From: Lachnospiraceae bacterium
GTDB lineage: Bacteria > Bacillota > Clostridia > Lachnospirales > Lachnospiraceae
DNA length: 64,000 bases
NCBI GenBank assembly: GCA_017634975.1
Contig: JAGBMJ010000025.1
Location: 124,001-188,000 of the forward strand
Direction: 5' to 3'
The position numbers were made by a program, and so were the translations under genes. This document shows, piece by piece, positions 1-7,387 of this stretch. The first letter of the stretch is position 1, and each line of letters starts with the position of its first letter. The notes under the pieces are model-generated. The model did not search any database. It worked only from the letters and a program-made list of their open reading frames with translations, and was not told the origin of the DNA.

Positions 1-1
1 A

Positions 2-100
2 ACCTTTACAGCCCAGTTGTTTTGCTTTATAATCTGTGATGTTCTGCTTGCGGGAAAGATACTGGGTACTATGGAGATGCGAGGTAAGACAGGTGAGTAG
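2..100 (+). CDS. 3' end of a DUF6056-like membrane protein (partial)
   Basis: The frame starting at base 2 is open from the window edge to a TAG at 98-100. It encodes about 32 residues that begin TFTAQLF and continue FIICDVLL. The same words, with small changes, occur at the C-terminus of the next gene (TFTAQLFSFILCDVLL), so this is the tail of a paralogous multi-membrane protein whose body lies outside the window. Its last codons overlap the GTG start of the next gene by 8 bases, which points to translational coupling in one operon. The function cannot be judged from the fragment. Confidence 0.7.
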   Translation, partial: TFTAQLFCFIICDVLLAGKILGTMEMRGKTGE

Positions 101-2429
101 TGTGGCCGGGAGCGATAAGAAAAAAAAGACAGAGTATCCGGGCTGGATGGATATTGCGATACTCCTGGATGTGTTATCTGTATATATCGGAAGTCTCGGA
201 GAAGCATCCGGTGCATTTACCACCTATGTATTTGCATTTAATGTGCCGCTCTTTTTCTTTCTGATGGGCTGCCGGTGCAAGTATTCCGAAACAGATAAGC
301 TGTCATGGCACTATATCGTAAAGCAGATCAGGACGCTGCTGCTGCCGATGTGGGTCCTGACGGCAGTGGTGACGGGACTGCATTATTTCCTGCTGGCGGC
401 ACCGAAAGAAAGTATCCCGATGCTGCTTCTCGTTATGGCAAAGGGAGATATCCGGAACGAACCGATCAGTGGTGCTTCCTGGCTCATCTCCTGCCTGTTT
501 GTGATGGACCTTCTGTTCCGTCTGCTTCTGCTTCTGAAGAAGCGATGGGCGGTTCTGTTGAGCAGTGTTGTGTTATATGCAATGACGCTGCTGCTATTCC
601 CTGCGGCACCCAGGGTGGCGCCTACATGGATCTATAATGCAGACAGCGCGATCCATTATGTGCTGTTTTATACGGCGGGGTATTTTCTGGTACCGTATAT
701 CACGACATTGTTTGCGATGGACCGGCCGAAAAAAAAGATGGCTGTGATCGTCAGTTTTTGCGGAGCATGTGTGGTTTCGGCGGTCTTTTTCCTCTATCCG
801 AAGGAAGTATACGGGATCTTTTCCGGGGGAGATCTGTTCTGGGAACTGGGATGCTTTCTCCTGATCCCAGCGATCCTGTCGTGGGTGCTCCTTTGTCTGG
901 CACGGTTTGCCGATCGATGGAAACTGCCGGCAAAGGCCGGAAAAGAATATGTTTTGCTGCTCTGCAATGAGCAGGTATTTGCGGTGCTGGTTGCGGCACT
1001 CTATGTTTCCGGTATCGTTCTGCCGCTGCACGGTGTGGTGTATGCTGCGATCCGTATCGTGCTTGCATGTCTTGTGTTTATTCCGGTTGAAAAGCAGATC
1101 GCGAGAGCGGTGAAGTTTCTGATCTTCGGGACGGCCGGCTATACACCGATTTCCGAACGCAGTGTTTACGCAGGACAGGACAGGATCGTGCTGGCCGTGG
1201 TATCCTGCATTTTTATCGGACTGGTCTGGTTCCTGCATATGCCGATGCAGATCATTTCAGATGATGCGATCAATGTGGAATACATGAAAGAGGTTGGCGG
1301 CCTGTTTGAAAATATCTATTACCGGTATATGTCCAACGGAAAATGTCTGACAGACGGTCTGGCGGCAACGGTATCGTATATGATACCTTTTACTCTGTGG
1401 AAGGTGCTGGATACGATGTTGTACGGCGTGCTCCTTTATCTGATCTGGGATCTGTTTACGGACAGATCGGCGCGGATGATGATCGTCTGCGGGGTAGCGG
1501 TATTGCTCTTTCCGTTCAGTACCTATCTCAGTTCCGCAGGATTCATCGCCACTACGACCAATTACGTATATACGTTCCTTGGGATCCTTTTCGGGGCGGC
1601 TCCGCTGATTAAGATGTGCCGCGGAAGAAAGGCCGGTATCTTCTCCTATCTGTTTGCATTCGCGGGACTGGTCTATGCGGAGAATCAGGATCAGACGGCG
1701 GCGATCGCGATCGGTCTGTTCCTGATGTTCGGAGGCTATTATCTGGTCCGGTGGCTGCGGGGGCATAAAGAGGAAGATAAAAGACTGGTATCGCAGAGTT
1801 TCCGTTTTCTTGTGATCGCAGTGCTCATTTATCTGTGGATGTTTTATATGCCGGGGCATATTTTCCGGATGACCAATGACTGGGAGATGGATAACTATCT
1901 GCCGCAGTTCCGTGACTGGACACTTTCCTATAAGCTGTACAGAGGAATGGCGACGACGTTTGCGAATCTTTTCTTTCTGCAGCCGACGGTTTATGTGATC
2001 TTCTGTTTATTGCTGATCGCTCACATCTTTTTGTACAACAGGAAACAGCTGTGGTGTGGTATACTTCTTTCGGTACTTGCCCTGGCGGCGAACGTGCTGG
2101 ATAAGAGATGGTTTATCACCTATCCGCTATATGGGGCAGGGATGCCGGATCTTACGGATGGAGCCGGCAGTGTACTCTTCAGTGTGGCTTTGTTCCTGTC
2201 ACTGATCCTGGCAGTATATGCCGTCGGCAGGGTGAATGAGCGCCTGGCACTGGTACTATTTACCATCAATGTGCTGGGGTTCGGATCCAGGATCATGATG
2301 GGAATGTCTCCGACATTGTACATTTCATCGTTCCGGACTTTTACGGCGCAGCTGTTCAGTTTCATTCTTTGTGATGTATTGCTGATGCAGGATATATTGA
2401 AATCTTTGAAGGGAAGGGAAACAGTATGA
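93..2429 (+). CDS. Membrane protein: acyltransferase-3-like N-terminus fused to DUF6056-like C-terminus
   Basis: Polytopic membrane protein of about 778 residues. I place the start at GTG 93, because GAGG at 81-84 lies 8 bases upstream and the start overlaps the stop of the upstream gene; an in-frame GTG/ATG pair at 36/39 has no such support. Residues ~15-350 look like an acyltransferase-3 membrane domain (WMDIAILL, then FAFNVPLFFFLMG). The His normally found in the first helix region is not visible, so O-acyl transfer is doubtful. Residues ~380-770 resemble DUF6056-type membrane proteins (SDDAINVEY near the start, later a PGHIFR motif), thought to be GT-C-like glycosyltransferases. The following GT2 gene overlaps by four bases (ATGA). 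Likely role: building or modifying a surface glycan. The two-domain fusion is unusual. Confidence 0.65.
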   Translation: MSSVAGSDKKKKTEYPGWMDIAILLDVLSVYIGSLGEASGAFTTYVFAFNVPLFFFLMGCRCKYSETDKLSWHYIVKQIRTLLLPMWVLTAVVTGLHYFLLAAPKESIPMLLLVMAKGDIRNEPISGASWLISCLFVMDLLFRLLLLLKKRWAVLLSSVVLYAMTLLLFPAAPRVAPTWIYNADSAIHYVLFYTAGYFLVPYITTLFAMDRPKKKMAVIVSFCGACVVSAVFFLYPKEVYGIFSGGDLFWELGCFLLIPAILSWVLLCLARFADRWKLPAKAGKEYVLLLCNEQVFAVLVAALYVSGIVLPLHGVVYAAIRIVLACLVFIPVEKQIARAVKFLIFGTAGYTPISERSVYAGQDRIVLAVVSCIFIGLVWFLHMPMQIISDDAINVEYMKEVGGLFENIYYRYMSNGKCLTDGLAATVSYMIPFTLWKVLDTMLYGVLLYLIWDLFTDRSARMMIVCGVAVLLFPFSTYLSSAGFIATTTNYVYTFLGILFGAAPLIKMCRGRKAGIFSYLFAFAGLVYAENQDQTAAIAIGLFLMFGGYYLVRWLRGHKEEDKRLVSQSFRFLVIAVLIYLWMFYMPGHIFRMTNDWEMDNYLPQFRDWTLSYKLYRGMATTFANLFFLQPTVYVIFCLLLIAHIFLYNRKQLWCGILLSVLALAANVLDKRWFITYPLYGAGMPDLTDGAGSVLFSVALFLSLILAVYAVGRVNERLALVLFTINVLGFGSRIMMGMSPTLYISSFRTFTAQLFSFILCDVLLMQDILKSLKGRETV

Positions 2430-3385
2430 TCTCAGTTGTCATTCCGGCATATAATGAAGAAAAAATGATCGCGAAAACTACGGATGTGATCTGCGGAATC
2501 CTGAAAGATGCATCGATCGCATACGAATTGGTCTTTGTGGATGACGGCTCCAAGGACGGAACCTGGAAGGAAGTGCAGAAAGCTTCCGAGGGATATCCGG
2601 GAGTGCGCGGCATCAGTTTTTCGCGGAATTTCGGGAAGGAATCGGCGATCTTTGCGGGGCTGGCCGCTGCAAAAGGGGAATGCGCGGTGGTGATCGACTG
2701 TGACCTGCAGCATCCGCCCGAAAAGATCGTGGAAATGTACCGTTTGTGGGAAGAAGGATACGAGATCGTGGAGGGCATCAAAGCCAGCAGAGGCAAAGAG
2801 AGTGTGATGCATGCGTTTGCGGCGAAGTGTTTTTACAGTATGATCAGTGATGCCACGGGAATCGATATGTCCCGTGCATCCGATTATAAGCTGCTGGACC
2901 GAAATGCGATCAATGTACTTCTGAATATGCGGGAGAAGAAAGTATTCTTCCGGGCGCTGTCCTCCTGGATCGGATTTAAGACGACACAGATCGAGTATGA
3001 CGTGATGGGACGGGAAGCCGGCGAGTCCAAGTGGTCTACCCGTTCGCTGATCCGTTACGCGCTCACCAATATCACGTCCTTTACCGTGGCTCCCCTGCAG
3101 CTGATCACGGTGCTGGGCATCCTGCTGTTTGTAGTGACGGTAGCACTGAGCATACAGACGGTGGTCTATAAGATCATGGGGATCGCGGCAGAGGGCTTTA
3201 CCACGATCATCATCCTGCAGTGCTTTACCAGCAGTACGATCATGATGAGTCTTGGGATCATGGGCTATTATATCGCAAAGATCTACGAAGAGATCAAAGG
3301 AAGACCGAAGTATATCGTTGCAGAGGAGACCGGTAAAGGAAGAACGTCCTATTCGGAAGGCATGGATCGGAAAGTATCGGAATAA
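2426..3385 (+). CDS. GtrB/DPM1-like polyprenyl-phosphate glycosyltransferase (GT2)
   Basis: A 319-residue family 2 glycosyltransferase with the classic N-terminal SVVIPAYNEE start, VDDGSKDGT nucleotide-binding loop (residues ~38-46) and DCDLQH metal-binding motif (~92-97). Two hydrophobic segments near residues 225-250 and 260-285 are the usual membrane anchor of GtrB/ArnC/DPM1 enzymes. Members transfer a sugar from a nucleotide donor to undecaprenyl phosphate on the inner membrane face. The lipid-linked sugar is then flipped and used by GT-C enzymes outside. The start overlaps the previous stop (ATGA), so it sits in the same operon as the DUF6056-like proteins, which are plausible users of the lipid-linked sugar. 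The actual sugar cannot be told. Confidence 0.88.
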   Translation: MISVVIPAYNEEKMIAKTTDVICGILKDASIAYELVFVDDGSKDGTWKEVQKASEGYPGVRGISFSRNFGKESAIFAGLAAAKGECAVVIDCDLQHPPEKIVEMYRLWEEGYEIVEGIKASRGKESVMHAFAAKCFYSMISDATGIDMSRASDYKLLDRNAINVLLNMREKKVFFRALSSWIGFKTTQIEYDVMGREAGESKWSTRSLIRYALTNITSFTVAPLQLITVLGILLFVVTVALSIQTVVYKIMGIAAEGFTTIIILQCFTSSTIMMSLGIMGYYIAKIYEEIKGRPKYIVAEETGKGRTSYSEGMDRKVSE

Positions 3386-3396
3386 GGAGAAACAGG

Positions 3397-4872
3397 TTGC
3401 TGTTTAATACCGCTGATTATTTAATATTTCTCCCGGTTATCGTCATCCTGTACTACTGCATCCCGACCGGATGGAGATATCTGTGGCTGCTGGGTGCCAG
3501 TTATTATTTCTATATGCAGTGGAATCCGGCCTACGTCCTGCTGCTGCTGGCCGTAACAGTCATCACATTTGCCGGGGGGCTGCTTCTGGAAAAGACGGAG
3601 TCTGCCGGCAGGAGAAAGGCCTGTCTGGTCACGGTGATCTCGGTCAATCTGCTATTGCTGGGATATTTCAAATATTCCGGTATGCTGACCGGATACCTTA
3701 ACCGTGTGGTCACCTGGGCAGGCGGCGGAGAGATACCGTGGGATCATGAGATCGTGCTTCCGGTGGGGATCTCTTTTTTTACGTTGCAGGCGATCGGATA
3801 TCTGATCGATGTATATCGCAGGGAGATCTATGCCGAGCATAACTTTTTCCGTTATGCGCTGTTCATTTCCTTCTTTCCGCAGCTGGTGGCGGGGCCGATC
3901 GAGAGGTCCAAAAATCTGCTGAAGCAGCTGGCCGAAAAGCAGAAGTGTTCCTACGAAAATATCCGGCGTGGATTATTGCAGGTGCTGTACGGTCTGTTTC
4001 TGAAGATGGTGATCGCGGACCGGCTGGCCGTCTTTGTGGACCACGTATACAGTGATACAGCATCGTATCCCGGATTCTATATCGTGGTTGCCACAGCTCT
4101 TTTTGCTATCCAGATCTATTGTGATTTCTACGGGTATTCCGTGATCGCCAGGGGAAGTGCCCTGCTCATGGGGATCCGTCTGATGGATAATTTTAAGGCA
4201 CCGTTTCTTTCGAGGGATACCAATGAGTTCTGGAGAAGATGGCATATCTCTCTTTCGTCGTGGTTTCGGGATTATCTGTATATTCCCCTGGGGGGGAACC
4301 GGAAAGGGGAAGTAAGGAAATACATAAATCTTTTGTTCACGTTCGCGATGAGCGGGCTCTGGCACGGCGCTTCCATGGCATTTATTACCTGGGGGCTGCT
4401 CAACGGGATCTTTCAGGTTACGGGACAGGTCGTGCGCAGGCTCCTGCGGAAGAGAGGCCTGTTAAAGGAAGCAAAAGAAAAGGAGGTGTTCAGCGGCAAA
4501 GTGCTGCAGACGATGATCACCTTTCTGCTCTTCTGTTTTTCCGTGCTTTTTTTCCGGTCGAACAATATGGTGGATGCATGGCACAATCTGTGCCGGCTGT
4601 TTTCCGTAAACAACTGGTATGTTTTGTTTGATCACTCTCTGACAGAGCTTGGTATTTCTGCGGAGTATTTTTACGTGCTGGCCGTCTCCGTGCTGATCCT
4701 TTTTGGCGTAGACCGGCTGAAATACAGGGAGCAGGATGTGACCGTGCTTTTTTTCCGGCAGCAGCTGTGGTTCCGGATCCTGACGGTCACGGTATTGACG
4801 GTTATGATACTGCTCTTCGGATGCTACGGAAGCATCTATGATGTGCAGCAGTTTATTTATTTTCAGTTCTGA
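3397..4872 (+). CDS. MBOAT family membrane O-acyltransferase (AlgI/PatA-like)
   Basis: A 491-residue polytopic membrane protein of the MBOAT family. It starts at TTG 3397, with AAGGAG at 3384-3389 seven bases upstream. Typical signatures are the MLFNTADYLIFLPV start, the WRRWHISLSSWFRDYLYIPLGGN block (residues ~280-302, given here in parts: WRRWHISLSSW, then FRDYLYIPLGGN) and the catalytic-His region SGLWHGASMAF (~325-335). AlgI, PatA and DltB relatives move acyl groups, often acetyl, across the membrane for O-acylation of extracellular polysaccharides or teichoic acids. The next gene encodes an SGNH-like protein, the normal partner. The pair lies just upstream of the first shared-module surface protein, so acylation of a wall polymer bound by that family is an attractive inference. 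Confidence 0.9.
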   Translation: MLFNTADYLIFLPVIVILYYCIPTGWRYLWLLGASYYFYMQWNPAYVLLLLAVTVITFAGGLLLEKTESAGRRKACLVTVISVNLLLLGYFKYSGMLTGYLNRVVTWAGGGEIPWDHEIVLPVGISFFTLQAIGYLIDVYRREIYAEHNFFRYALFISFFPQLVAGPIERSKNLLKQLAEKQKCSYENIRRGLLQVLYGLFLKMVIADRLAVFVDHVYSDTASYPGFYIVVATALFAIQIYCDFYGYSVIARGSALLMGIRLMDNFKAPFLSRDTNEFWRRWHISLSSWFRDYLYIPLGGNRKGEVRKYINLLFTFAMSGLWHGASMAFITWGLLNGIFQVTGQVVRRLLRKRGLLKEAKEKEVFSGKVLQTMITFLLFCFSVLFFRSNNMVDAWHNLCRLFSVNNWYVLFDHSLTELGISAEYFYVLAVSVLILFGVDRLKYREQDVTVLFFRQQLWFRILTVTVLTVMILLFGCYGSIYDVQQFIYFQF

Positions 4873-4884
4873 CGGGTGGAGGAT

Positions 4885-6300
4885 ATGGCAAAAAGGATCA
4901 GAAAAACGGCAGCCGCCTGGATCATCGGGATCGTGTTTTTTGTGCTGGTCTGTAAAGGACTGGATTTTTTGTTTGTCACATATGACCCCTGGCACAGGAT
5001 CCTGTTTCACTCCTATTATGAACAGGAGCGGATCGACAATCTGTTTGTGGGATCCTCTCACGTGTTCTGCGATGTGGATCCGGCTCTGCTGGACAGCATC
5101 AACGGGCAGCAGAATTTCAATCTGGCTACGCCGGGGCAGCGGTGGGACGATACCTATTATCTGCTGAAGGATGCACTGGACCGATATGATGTGGGGCATG
5201 TATATCTGGAATGTTACTATATGTTAATGACGGAGCACGAGATCTGGACCGGACAGGGACAGGAATTTACACGCGTGGATTATTGCAGGGATCCGGCCAA
5301 TTACCAGTACCCATGGATGATCACTTACGAGATGCACCCGTCTGCCGAAACGCTGGCGATGCAGCTGCACGCAGCCGACCGGGAGCACCTGCCGGAAACG
5401 ATATTTCCGTTTGTGCGCTACCGTGCCAATCTGTTTGATGAAAATGCAATACGCAATAATATAGAAGAAAAAACCGGTGATGCATACCGGGAGTACCGTT
5501 ATCACACGGACCTGACGGAATGGGACGGCACGCCCTGGTGCCAGGAGTACAGGGAGAAAGGGTTCTTTTATTCGGACGGGATATTGACGGACCGCGAAAA
5601 GAACATCCTGCAGACCAGGGATCTGGGAAACTATGGGATCGGAAAGGAAGACGGCACCTGGCTGAAAAAGACGATCGAACTGTGCCGTGCCAGGGGTGTG
5701 GAGATCGCATTATTCATCTCGCCGGTCTATGATGTGCAGCTTTTGAGTACGGAAGACTATGACCGGTTTCTGGGGGAGCTGCGGGATACGGCTGCCGGAT
5801 ACGGGGTGCCGCTGTATGATTTCAATCTGGTCAGAGAAGAAGTTCTTCCTATAAAAAAGGGAGAGTATTTCATGGATGCGGGGCATCTGAACGGGGCAGG
5901 TGCGGCTCTTTTTACACCCGTGCTGTGGCGTGCTGTCACTTCTCCGGAGGAAGAAACGCGGGAATGGTTCTATGATTCCTATAAAGAACGGCTGCTTGCA
6001 GAGACACCGCAGATCTATGGCCTGTACTTTCAGGAGACGGATCTGAGCGATCTTCCCTACGAAGACGGAAGCCTGCGGTATATGAGCAGACGGTATACGA
6101 TCGCGGCCAACCGGGAGGATATGAAGTATCGGATCGCCCGGCTGCCCAAAAACGCAGCGGATGCGGAAGAGCCGATCTGGGAAGCTATCGAAGGAAACAG
6201 CTTTATACTGCCCACCGGAAGCGATGAACTGATCATGATCGAAGGCAGCTGCGGAGACGAAAAATGCGGGATCACCGTGGATATCGGGGTGTGGAATTAG
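4885..6300 (+). CDS. SGNH/AlgX-like O-acetyltransferase partner of the MBOAT protein
   Basis: About 471 residues: one N-terminal membrane segment (residues ~8-28) followed by an extracytoplasmic SGNH-like domain. The Ser motif GSSH lies near residue 57 and the DxxH-type motif DAGHLNGAG near residue 335, matching the catalytic layout of AlgJ/AlgX/PatB proteins that pass acetyl groups from an MBOAT protein to a glycan. The start is ambiguous: ATG 4885 follows GGAGG very closely (2 bases), while the in-frame GTG 4876 lacks a ribosome site. The gene follows the MBOAT gene by about a dozen bases and is the last of the operon. A ~100-residue tail after the SGNH core (from ~375) looks beta-rich and could bind the glycan, which is a guess. 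Confidence 0.75.
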   Translation: MAKRIRKTAAAWIIGIVFFVLVCKGLDFLFVTYDPWHRILFHSYYEQERIDNLFVGSSHVFCDVDPALLDSINGQQNFNLATPGQRWDDTYYLLKDALDRYDVGHVYLECYYMLMTEHEIWTGQGQEFTRVDYCRDPANYQYPWMITYEMHPSAETLAMQLHAADREHLPETIFPFVRYRANLFDENAIRNNIEEKTGDAYREYRYHTDLTEWDGTPWCQEYREKGFFYSDGILTDREKNILQTRDLGNYGIGKEDGTWLKKTIELCRARGVEIALFISPVYDVQLLSTEDYDRFLGELRDTAAGYGVPLYDFNLVREEVLPIKKGEYFMDAGHLNGAGAALFTPVLWRAVTSPEEETREWFYDSYKERLLAETPQIYGLYFQETDLSDLPYEDGSLRYMSRRYTIAANREDMKYRIARLPKNAADAEEPIWEAIEGNSFILPTGSDELIMIEGSCGDEKCGITVDIGVWN

Positions 6301-6371
6301 TGCATTTGAAACAATTACGACACGGAATATGAAAAAAATGTCGTGAAATTGCAAAAAAATATAAAAAGACC

Positions 6372-6400
6372 TTTACAAAAAAAATAATAAGTGTTATCAT
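6372..6400 (+). promoter_or_regulatory. Sigma-A-type promoter for the stand-alone module gene
   Basis: TTTACA at 6372-6377 and TATCAT at 6395-6400 are separated by 17 bases. The implied leader is about 95 bases, and GGGAGG at 6491-6496 is a strong ribosome site seven bases before the ATG. Confidence 0.6.
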
Positions 6401-6503
6401 CAACCCTGTAAATTCAAATTGGCTTATTTAATGGGCCGGAAAAAATGTGATGGGGGCCTAGTACTCCCGCAAAAAAAAATTATTCCGAAAGGGAGGAAAG
6501 AAA

Positions 6504-7277
6504 ATGAAGGCAAATTTTGTTAAAGCAATGGGCGTGATCGCAACTGTAGCTTCTGTAGCAGGTGCACCTCTGATGGCTATGGCAGCTGAAGGCGAAGGTA
6601 GCGGCAGCTCCATCCCGGCAATCGCTCTGGATGACCTTACATCTGAAGAGGGTGTTAAGGTTGGCGAAGTTGTTCTGAAGGCAACAGCTGATGAAGAGGG
6701 TAACATCGAGTCCCTTAAGGTTTTGAAGGCTGACGGAACTGTTGATACAGATTTCGATGGTTTGCAGAACGTTGCATTCAAGGGCGGCAAGGCTGAGACT
6801 CTGGTAGTCATCGATGGTGAGTGGAACACCAAGTATGATTCCGCTAAAGACGGTGCATTCAAGATGGGCGACAACGAGTACTACGTAGCAGGTGGTGTTG
6901 TTAACCAGAACGCAAACGGTCTGATCTTTACCGGCGAGAAGGACGGTTTCCGTTTCCTGACAGCTGGTCGTGTAGCTACCGGCAACAAGGGTCTGGTAAT
7001 GTACAACAATGAGTGGTTCTACATCGATGACAACGGTAACTGCGACACAACCTACAATGCAGTTGTTGATTGGAACGATGCTAAGTTCGTTGTAACAGAT
7101 GGTCAGCTGAGACTTGACTACACCGGTTTCGTTGCAGAGCCGACCGAGATCAAGACCAGCACCACAATGAAGTACTATGTACTGGGTGGCCAGCTGTTCG
7201 GTGATGGCGAGATCACAGCTATCGGTTCCGACGGTGCTATGCATACTGAGACTGTTGCAGCAGGTGTTGTAAAGTAA
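6504..7277 (+). CDS. Small secreted protein consisting only of the shared wall-binding-type module
   Basis: 257 residues. A signal peptide (basic start, hydrophobic core, MAMA cleavage site near residue 27) is followed by a short Gly/Ser-rich stretch. The remainder (~40-257) is the module found in ten further proteins downstream. Diagnostic words are [48 protein letters not shown] and LRLDYTGF. No other domain is present and there is no C-terminal anchor. This is the most divergent copy (FVVTDGQLRLDYTG where others read [14 protein letters not shown]). Codon choice (GTT, GCT, AAC, GGT, CTG) resembles dnaK in this window and differs from most sister genes, which suggests strong expression. A consensus-like promoter, strong ribosome site and perfect terminator frame it. 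It could be an abundant coat or competitor protein for the module's ligand; its function is unknown. Confidence 0.9.
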   Translation: MKANFVKAMGVIATVASVAGAPLMAMAAEGEGSGSSIPAIALDDLTSEEGVKVGEVVLKATADEEGNIESLKVLKADGTVDTDFDGLQNVAFKGGKAETLVVIDGEWNTKYDSAKDGAFKMGDNEYYVAGGVVNQNANGLIFTGEKDGFRFLTAGRVATGNKGLVMYNNEWFYIDDNGNCDTTYNAVVDWNDAKFVVTDGQLRLDYTGFVAEPTEIKTSTTMKYYVLGGQLFGDGEITAIGSDGAMHTETVAAGVVK

Positions 7278-7320
7278 TTTTATCGACATCATTGTTGAAC
7301 AATTGATCTGAACGAATGAG

Positions 7321-7351
7321 GAGAGAGTTGTTTTTTGCAACTCTCTCTTTT
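7321..7351 (+). terminator. Rho-independent terminator after the stand-alone module gene
   Basis: A perfect 10-bp stem (GAGAGAGTTG at 7321-7330, CAACTCTCTC at 7338-7347) with a 7-base loop, followed by TTTT. I see no clear promoter between it and the peptidase gene at 7388, so partial read-through may feed the next genes. Confidence 0.85.
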
Positions 7352-7387
7352 CAGTTAAAGAAACGAAACGGATGGGAGATCAGGGGA

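Noticed and set aside
6401-6503. Possible riboswitch in the leader of the stand-alone module gene
   Set aside because: The leader is about 100 bases, and I could not find the conserved core of a known riboswitch or a terminator/antiterminator pair.
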